From NCBI RefSeq assembly GCF_003336665.1, contig NZ_QPIJ01000034.1, positions 1 to 49,344 on the forward strand: a stretch of 49,344 nucleotides of DNA, given 5' to 3'. The DNA is from Vreelandella rituensis. GTDB lineage: Bacteria; Pseudomonadota; Gammaproteobacteria; Pseudomonadales; Halomonadaceae. The notes under the pieces were generated by a model. The model saw only the letters and a program-made list of their open reading frames with translations. It was not told the DNA's origin and made no database searches. The translations under genes and the position numbers were made by a program. Below are positions 28,321 through 35,981 of this stretch, one piece after another. Every line of letters begins with the position of its first letter. Position 1 is the stretch's first letter.

Positions 28321-28460
28321 GTAACCTCTTTATTCAAGTGGGTGAGGTGTTCAGGAATCGAGCGGTATCCGAGTGAAGGCATCCGGTCGCTTTTCTAGCT
28401 TCGCAAGGCCCGCGCCATCGAGGCGTTATCCTAAGTGCAAAATATCCCAGGGTGCCCCGC

Positions 28461-28886
28461 TTAACCCGCTTCTCCTTGCAGCGTCGCAATGATCCGGCGC
28501 GGCCCGCCCTGATGCCGGTGTTCCCCGAGGTAGATGCCCTGCCACGTACCCAGCGCTAGTCGCCCGTGACGCACAGGAAGCATCAAGCTGACCCCCAGCA
28601 GGCTGCTTTTAAAATGGGCAGGCAAGTCATCCGGGCCTTCTAAAGTATGGCGATAGCCCTGCGCGTTCTCCGGCGCCAGCCGATGAAAAAAGGTTTCAAA
28701 ATCCACTCTCACATCAGGATCGGTGTTCTCATTCAACGTCAGGCTGGCAGACGTATGCTGCAACAACAGATGCAAGAGCCCTACCTGCACAGAGCGCATA
28801 TCGGGCAACGCCTGCTCAATCTCGTCAGTGACAAGATGAAAACCGCGTGATCGTGCACGCAGGGTGATCGTTTGCTGGTGCCACAT
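28461..28886 (-). CDS. yjbQ: YjbQ / UPF0047 family protein
   Basis: The 141-aa protein shows the family signature throughout: [36 protein letters not shown] and [16 protein letters not shown]. It is of normal length. Members have been reported to have weak thiamine-phosphate synthase activity, and the true role is uncertain. It starts 12 bp after the metallophosphatase gene on the same strand. Confidence 0.92.
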   Translation of the reverse strand: MWHQQTITLRARSRGFHLVTDEIEQALPDMRSVQVGLLHLLLQHTSASLTLNENTDPDVRVDFETFFHRLAPENAQGYRHTLEGPDDLPAHFKSSLLGVSLMLPVRHGRLALGTWQGIYLGEHRHQGGPRRIIATLQGEAG

Positions 28887-28898
28887 TCTATTCTCTCT

Positions 28899-29849
28899 TT
28901 AGGCAAAAGGCGCATCCACCCAGACCATGTGCTCTGAGGTAAGCACTGTTTCTCCTTGCCAGCGATAGGCGCAGAGCTTGGGTGCTTCATGGCCTGAGAG
29001 ACGCTCTGCCGCAATGCTGTAATCCAGGCAGGCAATCTGCTGATTGAGTGGTGCCGGCGTGCCGGTCAACCAATAGTGGCCGACAAACAACGGCTTATCA
29101 CTATCGTACCCCGGCAGCACATCATCCGGTATGGGTGTATGCGGAATTGTCTCAATGGCTTCCGCTGGCACCATCGCCAGATCCCGGTACGTCAGGCCTT
29201 CCATCTCCCACCAACGGGTGCGAATACGCTGGCGTGGGTGGCCGTCCTTGTCGAGAAAGTCGTACCCGGCGGGCAGCGCTATTTCCAGGCCTTTCAACAA
29301 GGTCTCCAGCGCCTCGAACCCTGCCCCTTGCGAACGAGTCAGGGCTGGCCAAGCGGACGCTAGAATGCAGTTTTGGTCATCCAGGTAAGGCTGCAAGGCC
29401 GCCATGGAAGCGGGATGCCAGCAAGCATGCACGACACGAAACCCGTCGAACTCAAGGAAAAGCGGCAGTTGTCGGAACCAGGCGATATGCTCCTGGTGCA
29501 ATGCACTGCCTTCCCCCACCTGCTTCAGGTAGGCCTGGTGCTGATCTCGGTTTTTCTGCGTGTGAGCGCGCAAGTGTTCACCGGGCTGGTCAGGGTCAGG
29601 GGTTGCCCAGGCAACCGCATTAAATTCATGATTGCCCATCACCGCCAATGCACTGCCAGCCTCAACCATCTTGCGTGCGATGCATACCGTATCCACCTGC
29701 CTCGGCCCACGATCGACAAAGTCCCCGAGAAAAATGACCTGGCGCTCGGGGTGCGACCAGACACCCTCTTGGCAGCGGTAATCAAGTGTTTTTAACAGAT
29801 GCTCAAGTGCATCGGCGTGGCCGTGAATATCGCCGATCAAATCGTACAT
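28899..29849 (-). CDS. Calcineurin-like metallophosphatase (PrpE/ApaH type)
   Basis: The 316-aa protein has the phosphoesterase motifs in order: GDIHGHAD at 6-13, GDFVDRGP near 42, GNHEFNA near 72, and later HACWHP and FVGHYW supplying metal-binding His residues. It resembles PrpE-type diadenosine tetraphosphatases or serine/threonine phosphatases; the substrate cannot be told. It forms an operon with yjbQ. Confidence 0.88.
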   Translation of the reverse strand: MYDLIGDIHGHADALEHLLKTLDYRCQEGVWSHPERQVIFLGDFVDRGPRQVDTVCIARKMVEAGSALAVMGNHEFNAVAWATPDPDQPGEHLRAHTQKNRDQHQAYLKQVGEGSALHQEHIAWFRQLPLFLEFDGFRVVHACWHPASMAALQPYLDDQNCILASAWPALTRSQGAGFEALETLLKGLEIALPAGYDFLDKDGHPRQRIRTRWWEMEGLTYRDLAMVPAEAIETIPHTPIPDDVLPGYDSDKPLFVGHYWLTGTPAPLNQQIACLDYSIAAERLSGHEAPKLCAYRWQGETVLTSEHMVWVDAPFA

Positions 29850-30013
29850 AGACGTTCCCTTTTATAGCCAAAATCCGCTAACCATATAGTTTTCATAAGA
29901 AATATGATGGCATAAGCTAACGAGCACAGAGACGTCACATGTCTCGCTTAAAGCTATTGTAAGACATGCTTGCTACGTGTTGGGGAACCGTAAGAAAAGA
30001 CATAATCGACGAA

Positions 30014-30208
30014 TTACGTCTTTTCGGCCTCTTTCGATCGAACAGAGATCGTTGTTGATCGACAGGATTCACCGGGGGCTAGCTCGGTAAGAAAGGGTAC
30101 TGCCACCTCTTCAGCATGTGCGCTGTGTGGTGTGAGGCCGTCCAGCAGCGCTGACTCGGAAAAAGGTAGCTGTAACGTTTTGGCGGTTTTTTTTGATGGT
30201 TGAACCAT
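30014..30208 (-). CDS. Small putative antitoxin-like protein, 64 aa
   Basis: The ATG at 30208 has GGGGTAAT in front. The protein starts MVQPSKKTAKTLQLPFSE and contains LLDGLTPHSAHAEEVAVP. A basic N-terminus followed by L-L-x-G-L/I-T-P is reminiscent of the C-terminal toxin-binding tail of MazE/AbrB-type antitoxins. This is a weak impression from recall. No toxin follows. It lies just downstream of a resolvase fragment and may be a transposon passenger. Confidence 0.4.
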   Translation of the reverse strand: MVQPSKKTAKTLQLPFSESALLDGLTPHSAHAEEVAVPFLTELAPGESCRSTTISVRSKEAEKT

Positions 30209-30228
30209 GATATTACCCCACTTCATTT

Positions 30229-30371
30229 TTACATCTTGGACGCGAATTCGTGGATGAGCACAACTAGGTCTTTGAGCGAACGATCGGCGATCAAGGCGGT
30301 CGAGCTTCCACAACACCAAGGTATCACTCGAACGCAGCGTCCGTAGGCACGCCTGCAGCTTGGGGCGCTCC
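30229..30371 (-). pseudogene. Serine resolvase fragment, frameshifted
   Basis: The minus-strand translation gives ERPKLQACLRTLRSSDTLVLWKLDRLDRRS in one frame and then LKDLVVLIHEF in the next, which together match the catalytic-domain middle of Tn3-type resolvases. One indel near 30285 separates the frames. The N-terminal catalytic Ser region and the DNA-binding end are missing, and a TAA follows 12 bases after IHEF. Confidence 0.7.
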
Positions 30372-30470
30372 CTTGTGCTGTTAGCCCGTTATTCGAAAAT
30401 CTGCGCACAACCTGTCTACTCGAGGGCATCGCGCTGAAGCTATGGGTATTGACCCATGCATAGCCGATGA

Positions 30471-30731
30471 TTATGCATCACCTCTCGGCGTGGCGCTGCC
30501 ATCTTCAAAATACAGCGCTTCCCAGTCTTCTACACCCACTGGCTCAAACGGCCTGACGTACTCACGAACAGAGCCCTTCAACCGCTCCAGTGCACTCTCG
30601 GTGAAACCTCCCCCGACATCAGGTTTCTGCTGCCCGTTTTCTTGCGTCACCTTGGTATCCTCGCCGTAAAAAACCTTCGTTTCCTTTACATGATGGCAGG
30701 GTTGGATAACCTGATAAAAACTGGGTGGCAT
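30471..30731 (-). CDS. Uncertain 86-codon frame, possible antitoxin tail
   Basis: The translation starts MPPSFYQVIQPCHH and ends with a segment (FTESALERLKGSVREYVRPF, then GVEDWEAL) that looks like a real, charged protein tail; a DP/RPF-x-P-x-x-x-x-DWEAL ending is found in some small antitoxin-like proteins. The N-terminal third reads through the short repeat motif at 30666-30689 and is probably not native. I take it as a possible remnant, not an established gene. Confidence 0.3.
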   Translation of the reverse strand: MPPSFYQVIQPCHHVKETKVFYGEDTKVTQENGQQKPDVGGGFTESALERLKGSVREYVRPFEPVGVEDWEALYFEDGSATPRGDA

Positions 30732-30753
30732 ACATACCCTGGAGGCTCATCAG

Positions 30754-31263
30754 ATGCGAACCGTCCCCCTTTACGAAAACAGTAAGAGGCAGATCGTTTA
30801 CTTGCCCGCTGACATGGCCTATGAAGGCGTGACGGAATTGGAAATCTCTCGGAATGGAGACGTGATAACTCTGCGCCCTGTTCGCTCATCTTGGGCGCCC
30901 TTTCTTGAGTTGCCAAAGGCCAATGCCAAATATCTTCAAAAGCATCCAGAGATCGTGGGTGCTGAAGACCAAGAGTCGTGTAAAAAGCAACGCCTGGGCT
31001 TTTTGTCGGGGCAGTTCAACGTACCGGATAACTTCGACCGGATTGCCCTACAGGATCACCAAAGCGAGCAACTTGATAGAGTCGCTTCCGTCAACATGTT
31101 GGCTGCAGAGGTGCTAGAGAACAAGGACGCCGCTGTCGCTTGGCTCTCGCGCCCAAATGAAGCGCTAGGCGGCCAAGTCCCGATACTGCTTTGTGAAACA
31201 GAAGCAGGTACGAAGCAAGTACGACGCGTGCTATATGCGCTGGAGTGGGGCGGGCCAGCATGA
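30754..31263 (+). CDS. Apparent chimera of VapB-, Phd- and ParS-type antitoxin pieces
   Basis: A single open frame of 169 codons with CTGGAGG before the ATG. Residues 1-68 look like a VapB antitoxin: AbrB-type MRTVPLYENSKRQIVYLP, EGVTELEISR and ITLRPVRSSWAPF. Residues about 78-108 (KQRLGFLSGQFNVPDNFD) resemble the C-terminus of Phd/YefM antitoxins. Residues about 112-168 (VLENKDAAVAWLSRPNEALG, then VRRVLYALEWG) resemble the toxin-binding domain of Xre/MbcA/ParS (DUF2384) antitoxins. No stop codon interrupts the joins. No cognate toxin is adjacent. It may be an accidental fusion in a decaying TA cluster or a functional multi-target antitoxin. Confidence 0.65.
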   Translation: MRTVPLYENSKRQIVYLPADMAYEGVTELEISRNGDVITLRPVRSSWAPFLELPKANAKYLQKHPEIVGAEDQESCKKQRLGFLSGQFNVPDNFDRIALQDHQSEQLDRVASVNMLAAEVLENKDAAVAWLSRPNEALGGQVPILLCETEAGTKQVRRVLYALEWGGPA

Positions 31264-31277
31264 TGCGATGCTACGCA

Positions 31278-31481
31278 ATGGAGAATGTCATGAGCGTCAT
31301 CGATTTCGAGGTGCTGCGCACCGCCGAACAGATCAGCGGCGACCGACAGAAAGCATTGGCATGGTATCGCGATCCGCTGCCTCTCTTTGATCACAAGACG
31401 CCAGAGCAACTGGTCGAGTCGGGGCGCAAAGAGGCTCTTCTTCGCTATCTCCGTTCGCTTGAAGCTGGCTTTCTTGGCTGA
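31278..31481 (+). CDS. DUF2384 (ParS/MbcA-type) antitoxin domain protein, short
   Basis: From the ATG at 31278 (or 31290) the 67-residue protein contains VLRTAEQISGDRQKALAWYR and ends VESGRKEALLRYLRSLEAG, the helical toxin-binding domain of ParS/MbcA antitoxins without an HTH domain. ParS partners are normally RES-domain toxins; none is present. It starts 14 bp after the chimeric antitoxin. Confidence 0.55.
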   Translation: MENVMSVIDFEVLRTAEQISGDRQKALAWYRDPLPLFDHKTPEQLVESGRKEALLRYLRSLEAGFLG

Positions 31482-31488
31482 GGGCACT

Positions 31489-31704
31489 ATGGGCGACCGC
31501 ATTATTCCCGAGAACTACCCGGAGTTACGCCTGATATGCTGGTCCATCCTCACGGATGAACCAATCGAGGAACGAGTGGCCTGGGAAATCTATGAGCGGA
31601 ATTGGCGCTATGTGTATCAAAACTGGCTGAGCAAGGAAGAAAAGACGCTCATCGAGCGGCTTAGGGAAAAGTACGGCAACGGTGCAGGAGGCAAGGCACC
31701 TTGA
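31489..31704 (+). CDS. Small conserved-looking protein, 71 aa
   Basis: The ATG at 31489 follows the previous stop by 7 bp. The protein (MGDRIIPENYPELRLICW, then VAWEIYERNWRYVYQNWLSK and EKTLIERLREKYGNG) resembles a small family I recall beside DUF2384 genes, but I know no function or formal name for it. It is soluble, with many aromatic residues. Its stop overlaps the TTG start of the next gene, suggesting a coupled pair. Confidence 0.6.
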   Translation: MGDRIIPENYPELRLICWSILTDEPIEERVAWEIYERNWRYVYQNWLSKEEKTLIERLREKYGNGAGGKAP

Positions 31705-31892
31705 TTGCGCAACGACAGATCATCCGGCTTACCGAGGAGGTATTTGGTAGCCAGGAAAAGGCCGCCAGATGGTTGAGCAAGCCGCGCCGGGTACTAGGGG
31801 GTATCAGTGCGCTGGAGGCCAGCACAATGACGCAGGGCTACGCTGCTGCCGTGGAGTTGTTGGAACAGCTACGCCATGGCTTCGCGTCATGA
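31701..31892 (+). CDS. DUF2384 (ParS/MbcA-type) antitoxin domain protein, TTG start
   Basis: GGAGG at 31687-31691 supports a TTG start at 31701 overlapping the preceding stop. The 63-residue product (IIRLTEEVFGSQEKAARWLS, RRVLGGISAL, AAVELLEQLRHG) is a complete Xre/ParS toxin-binding domain: the E-V-F-G-S-x-x-K-A-x-x-W-L signature is clear. No HTH domain and no toxin are present. It is probably paired with the 71-aa protein. Confidence 0.65.
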   Translation: MIAQRQIIRLTEEVFGSQEKAARWLSKPRRVLGGISALEASTMTQGYAAAVELLEQLRHGFAS

Positions 31893-31937
31893 GAGCCGAT
31901 GCTTGGCAACCCCTAAGGATTTCTTAGTGCTTCGAGA

Positions 31938-32165
31938 TCATGTGTAAACCCCATGATCGATACGGCCTATCAGATCCAGCACCTGCTGAGGATCGTCTTG
32001 CATGACATCGATGGGGCGCTTCCACCCAAGCCCCATTGCCTCATGATGCAGCCAGCGGTCGGCGGCGCTTCGATCACCCCCGAACAGATCGATTGCTGCC
32101 CGCCAAACTACGATTGCGCTATCCTCCCGTGCGGGCTCCAGTGGTATGTTGCGATGGACCTTCAT
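31938..32165 (-). CDS. DUF2384 (ParS/MbcA-type) antitoxin domain protein, minus strand
   Basis: GGAGG five bases before the ATG at 32165 decides this start; the frame is open further upstream to 32225. The 75-residue protein has AAIDLFGGDRSAADRWLHHE, GLGWKRPIDVMQ and QVLDLIGRIDHGVY, the typical DUF2384 pattern (G-D-x-x-x-A-x-x-W-L then G-W-x-x-P-x-D-V). It is divergent from the broken ParS gene and has no toxin beside it. Confidence 0.65.
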   Translation of the reverse strand: MKVHRNIPLEPAREDSAIVVWRAAIDLFGGDRSAADRWLHHEAMGLGWKRPIDVMQDDPQQVLDLIGRIDHGVYT

Positions 32166-32213
32166 TACAGCCTCCAGCGCTTGCGCAGCATATGGACAGA
32201 TAGAGGAGCGACT

Positions 32214-32600
32214 ATGCCGAACCAAGGCAAGGCCACCACGGGGCTAAAGACAGCCGTGACGATCCTGGGGAAGTGGGGCGCCACCACTTAACAGTGTACA
32301 GCGATACTGAACGTCTCACCCGGCACTTATATTCAAGCGAAGCGCCATGATCCGGAATGGCGGGTCAGTCTGGATGATGATCAGCTCACTCGCATCAGCT
32401 ACGTGCTGGACATCCATGCCGCACTTCGGGTAGTTTTTGACAACCCCGACAATCTGTATGGCTTCATGAGTATGGCTAATTACAACGAAGGCTTCGATGG
32501 CCGGTCAGCACTGGAAGTCATCGCCTGCGGCGACATTGGCACACTACGTGAGACGTGCGTGGCTGCGCGTGAACATGGAGCGCCCGACGATCATCGGTGA
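32214..32600 (+). pseudogene. Full-length Xre/ParS antitoxin interrupted by an in-frame TAA
   Basis: GAGGAG before the ATG at 32214 starts MPNQGKATTGLKTAVTILGK WGATT, then a TAA at 32289-32291 in the same frame, then QCTAILNVSPGTYIQAKR, LDDDQLTRISYVLDIHAALR and a toxin-binding domain ending near ETCVAAREHG. Read through the stop, this is a normal-sized (128-codon) Xre/ParS antitoxin with helix-turn-helix and DUF2384 parts. A single nonsense change, probably of the E/Q codon usual at W-G-L-x-x-E-Q, explains it. The downstream RES toxin is absent: only a few codons precede unrelated sequence. Confidence 0.7.
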
Positions 32601-32703
32601 TGAAGGCCGGGTAATGCTGTAGCCCTTCTCCCGCTTGACCTTAACCCTCGCCAGGTCTCCTACGCTTTGTCCAGTATCCCTGTGCGTCGCCTCCCTTCCC
32701 ATC

Positions 32704-32798
32704 CCGGAATATCTATGGATATTTTGCCGAGCCGTGAGCCAGCCACCCTGCTCTGTCGGTGGCCCTGGGGGTTGCCCAGAATCTCCATGGAGATTCTG
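32704..32798. repeat. Two palindromes with related cores
   Basis: A near-palindrome AATATCTATGGATATT at about 32705-32720 and a perfect 22-bp palindrome at 32777-32798 (half-site CAGAATCTCCA) lie 57 bp apart, with no gene between 32601 and 32882. They could be recombination or operator sites. No further evidence for a function is visible. Confidence 0.45.
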
Positions 32799-32882
32799 TC
32801 ACCGCTTAGCCCTCCTCGCTCCAGACCATGAGGCGGCAACTACTAAGGAAGCCTTGGTGGTTCGCCGCGTGAAAAGAAAACG

Positions 32883-33000
32883 CCCCTTTTATAAAGTTAG
32901 AAAATTATACGCAGTTTCTTTACACGAAACAGGGGAAAAATGCCGCCCTGCTTACCAGGGCGGCGAACGTAAAGAAAACGACATTATTATATCGATAAAG
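32883..33000 (+). repeat. Repeat element copy A (diverged)
   Basis: The outer parts match the B-D copies: CCCCTTTT and GTTAGAAAATTATACGCAG, then TTTCTTTACAC on the left and GTAAAGAAAACGAC on the right. The centre is a different hairpin (GCCGCCCTG / CAGGGCGGC) with terminator character. It is the most diverged of four copies. It lies directly in front of hipBA and ends 26 bp before the hipB start codon. Confidence 0.7.
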
Positions 33001-33026
33001 CACATTGCCGATGCTATATTGTCGGT

Positions 33027-33365
33027 ATGAAAACGCGACACGTCACCCTCAGCCCTAAGGCCTCCCTCTCCCTGCGCCTGTTCGCCGGACTGATCGAAGA
33101 GGGAAGGCGACGTAAGGGGTGGACCCGCGACGAGTTCGCCGAGCGGGTTGGTGTCGGCGTGGTCACGATCCGCCAGGTCGCCAAGGGTTCCCCCCGAGTC
33201 GCCATCGGAACATACTTCGAAGCCGCGGCACTGGTCGGCGTGTCGCTGTTCACCGATAACCCGGACACACTGAAACGCGAACAGGCGACCCAGCGGGAGC
33301 GGCTGACACTGCTCCCCAAGCGAGTCCGCCGTCAGCCCCAAGAGCCCATCGATGATGACTTCTAG
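33027..33365 (+). CDS. hipB: HipB-like XRE-family antitoxin
   Basis: The 112-aa protein has a helix-turn-helix at about residues 20-55 (EEGRRRKGWTRDEFAERVGV, then TIRQVAKGSPRV) and an acidic C-terminal tail (PIDDDF). HipB neutralises the HipA kinase and represses the operon. It overlaps hipA by 14 bp. No Shine-Dalgarno is visible before the ATG; a TATATT ends 7 bp upstream, so the message may be leaderless. Confidence 0.8.
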   Translation: MKTRHVTLSPKASLSLRLFAGLIEEGRRRKGWTRDEFAERVGVGVVTIRQVAKGSPRVAIGTYFEAAALVGVSLFTDNPDTLKREQATQRERLTLLPKRVRRQPQEPIDDDF

Positions 33366-34608
33366 TCGACGCGCCTACGTCTGGATCTGGCTTCCCGAAC
33401 AGACATCCCCCGTGGTCGCTGGTCGCGTCGACCGCGATGACCAAGATCGCTATCGCTTCATCTATGGTCGTCGCTACCTTGAGCGACCTGATGCGATCAG
33501 CCTCTTCCCGGGGGAGCTTCCCCTTCGGCCCGGAACCCAGGAGCAGGCCGACAGTGCCCTACCCTCCTGCCTGCGTGACGCCTCCCCGGATGCCTGGGGG
33601 CGTCGCGTCACCATCAACCGTCTGACAGGGAAGAAAGGCGATGCGGCTGATGGTGTCGACTTCAACGAGCTGGTCTACCTGCTCGAAACTGGCTCGGACA
33701 GGATCGGTGCGCTGGACTTCCAAGAATCTGCCACCGATTACCGGCCACGCGAGAGCCAGGCTGCCTCCCTGGATGAGCTGCAGGAAGCCTCCACGTATGT
33801 GGAGGCAGGAGAACCGCTGCCTCCGGTCCTGAACCAGGCCATTCAGCACGGCAGCAGTATCGGTGGCGCCCGACCCAAGGCCCTACTGGACGATAGGGAT
33901 CGCAAGCTGGTGGCCAAGTTTTCTTCCAGCACTGACCACTACAGCGTGGTGAAGGCAGAGTTCGTCGCCATGCGGCTGGCTAGGCAGGCAGGTCTCGATG
34001 TTGCGCCCGTCGAGATGGCCCGCTCACTGGGCAAGGATGTCCTGCTGGTGGAACGCTTCGACAGAGTGAAGACCCCTGACGGCTGGGGTAGGCACATTGT
34101 GCTCTCGGCCCTCACGCTGCTCAGTCTGGACGAGATGATGGCCCGCTATGCCAGCTATGAGGATCTCGCCCATCGGGTCCGAGCCGAGTTCGACCAGCCA
34201 GGGAAAACGCTGCACGAGCTGTTCGGCCGCATCGTCTTCAACGTGCTCTGCGGCAACACCGACGATCATGCACGTAACCATGCGGCCTTCTGGGATGGCG
34301 GGAGCTATCGACTGACGCCGGCCTACGACATCTGCCCGCAGTCACGTACCGGTGGCGAAACCACCCAGGCCATGCTGCTACATGGCCAGGAGCGCCGCAG
34401 TCAACTGGTCCACTGCCTGGCAGCCGCGGAGCGGCTTGGCCTGAGCCAGACTCAGGCCCGTGACATCATCAATCACCAGAGGGCGACCATCCATGAGCAC
34501 TGGGGCGCTGTCTGCGATGAGGCCGACTTGAGCCCGGTCGACCGCAACTTCCTGTGGGGCAGGCAGTTTCTGAACCCGTTTGCGTTGGAAGGCTATACCG
34601 AGGCATGA
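33352..34608 (+). CDS. hipA: HipA-like serine/threonine kinase toxin
   Basis: The 418-aa protein has the HipA architecture: an N-terminal couple_hipA domain (RRYLERPDAISLFPGELPLR) and a kinase core with GSSIGGARPKALL near 168, KLVAKF near 186 (ATP lysine), the catalytic loop GNTDDHARNHA near 302 and LTPAYDICPQ near 322 (metal-binding Asp). HipA toxins phosphorylate tRNA synthetases such as GltX in E. coli; the target here is unknown. No lesion is seen, so this is the only apparently complete TA pair of the cluster. Confidence 0.9.
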   Translation: MMTSSRRAYVWIWLPEQTSPVVAGRVDRDDQDRYRFIYGRRYLERPDAISLFPGELPLRPGTQEQADSALPSCLRDASPDAWGRRVTINRLTGKKGDAADGVDFNELVYLLETGSDRIGALDFQESATDYRPRESQAASLDELQEASTYVEAGEPLPPVLNQAIQHGSSIGGARPKALLDDRDRKLVAKFSSSTDHYSVVKAEFVAMRLARQAGLDVAPVEMARSLGKDVLLVERFDRVKTPDGWGRHIVLSALTLLSLDEMMARYASYEDLAHRVRAEFDQPGKTLHELFGRIVFNVLCGNTDDHARNHAAFWDGGSYRLTPAYDICPQSRTGGETTQAMLLHGQERRSQLVHCLAAAERLGLSQTQARDIINHQRATIHEHWGAVCDEADLSPVDRNFLWGRQFLNPFALEGYTEA

Positions 34609-34668
34609 GCTGACCTTCTCCCCGACCAGAGCACGAGCGCCGGTGTCTAAAGGTGACCGCACGGCGTG

Positions 34669-35193
34669 TCAGGAGTCGGTTGCACTGTGGTCTGAGGCAT
34701 CAAACTGGCTGGCCTTCAGGGCGGCGTAGAGCGCTGTCTTGCTGACCTTGATGCGCGCGGCGGCCTCGCGGACATTCAGCCCATTCGCCAGGTGCTCCCT
34801 TGCCCGCTTCAGCTTGTCGTCGGTGACGACGGGCTTACGGCCCCCTTTACGCCCACGAGCCGCAGCAGCGGCCAGCCCCGCCTTGGTGCGATCACGGATC
34901 AGGTCGCGCTCGAACTGCCCCAGGGCGCCGAACACGTGGAAGATCAGCCGCCCACCCGGCGTGGTGGTATCGATGTTCTCGGTCAGCGACCGGAATCCGA
35001 CACCACGCGCCTCCAAGGTGCTGACTACCTCGATCAGATGCGGCAGCGAGCGTCCCAGCCGATCCAGTCGCCACACGACCAGCACATCCCCGTCGCGTAG
35101 GAACTCCAGGGCGGCCGTCAGGCCCGGTCGTTCCGCCTTGGCCCCGGAGACGGTGTCATCGAAGATTCGCTCGCTGCGGTGGTCGGACCCAGC
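34669..35193 (-). pseudogene. Serine recombinase/resolvase lacking its N-terminus
   Basis: The minus-strand frame reads RIFDDTVSGAKAERPGLTAA, then VWRLDRLGRSLPHLIEVV, FGALGQFERDLIRDRTKAGL and a C-terminal Hin-type helix-turn-helix (ANGLNVREAAARIKVSKTAL). The first 30-50 residues with the catalytic Ser (normally Y-x-R-V-S) are missing: upstream of about 35193 the sequence is group II intron maturase. It is therefore cut by that junction and inactive. Confidence 0.8.
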
Positions 35194-35473
35194 CGTCCAG
35201 TGCTTCCAAGGGACGTTTCACATCCACGAGGCTGAAGTAGCTGGCCCAGCCACGCAGGACCGGAACCAGTTCTCTTCGGTAAGCCCGCGCCATGTTGGCT
35301 TTCTCTACGACAGCCTCCATGAGCGGGGCAGGCTCGGCTTTCGTCCTCGATGACGACGCCGGGATCGTCTCGACGCTCACCGGCCGGGACTCAGGGTACT
35401 GCCCCTGCCCCTCTGGGTGAGTGACGGTATTAGCGCCAAGGTCTGTCTTCATGATCGATCCTCGAGACGTCAT
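35156..35473 (-). pseudogene. ltrA: Group II intron reverse transcriptase/maturase with internal deletion
   Basis: The N-terminal part reads LMEAVVEKANMARAYRR, the usual beginning of class C intron reverse transcriptases. It is followed immediately by ELVPVLRGWASYFSL, which belongs near the C-terminal maturase domain. About 300 codons, including the YADD catalytic motif, are missing without a frameshift at the join. The frame then ends in LDGWVR followed by resolvase sequence read in another frame. Confidence 0.75.
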
Positions 35474-35917
35474 CGCCTACTCGCGGCTCTTCATGTTCGG
35501 CCCTTGGTGCCGCGGTGAACCGGCACTTACTATGGCCTTCGCTGACGTCTGGTGGCCCATCCCGTCGCCTCTCGACGCCGGTAGCACGGTGGCAGACCAC
35601 CAGACCTCCCAGGGTAAGGTGTGCGACCTTCCCGCTTATGCCTGTCGGATATACGTCATGGCGTTCCGTGCAAGTAGCGGGCTTTGATGATAGTTGCCAT
35701 CTCACCCCGCCATGACGCCTCGTATCCGCTTTCTGTTCGGCTAGGCGCCCCCGTCGAGCCAGCGTTTTGCCTCGGGCTTCCTTCAGACTCCCCCTCGCAG
35801 GAGACACCCTTGCCGTCGGCTAGCACTTTCCCTTGCCGGGCGTGCAGGGGACTTTCACCCACAGCACCACCCTCGGGAACAGCGCCAGTCAGGCGCTGCG
35901 CGTCATCCCTGGCGCAC
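35194..35917 (-). mobile_element. Group II intron remnant, class-C-like
   Basis: Read on the minus strand, the element starts GTGCGCCAGGGATGACGCG directly after a terminator hairpin. It continues with the structured domain I-III region typical of bacterial group II introns (for example GGGTGAAAGTCCCCTGC and AAGGGAAAGTGCTAGCCGAC) and then the start of a reverse-transcriptase frame. Class C introns insert just behind intrinsic terminators, which is what is seen. Most of the reverse transcriptase and the 3' end with domain V are gone, so it cannot splice or move. Confidence 0.8.
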
Positions 35918-35955
35918 AACACCAACGCCCCCGGAGTTCCGGGGGCGTTGGTGTT
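35918..35955 (-). terminator. Terminator of the oxygenase gene and insertion site of the intron
   Basis: AACACCAACGCCCCCGGA and its exact complement form 18-bp arms with a 2-base spacer. In the direction of the oxygenase gene it ends in GGTGTT immediately before the intron's GTGCG. The intron replaced the natural U tract, as expected for class C insertion. Confidence 0.85.
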
Positions 35956-35981
35956 GCTAGGTTCTCAATTTACCGAGAGTG

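Noticed and set aside
32635..33030. 131-codon plus-strand frame
   Set aside because: Its last third runs through repeat copy A, and the sequence before it holds palindromes; composition is not protein-like.
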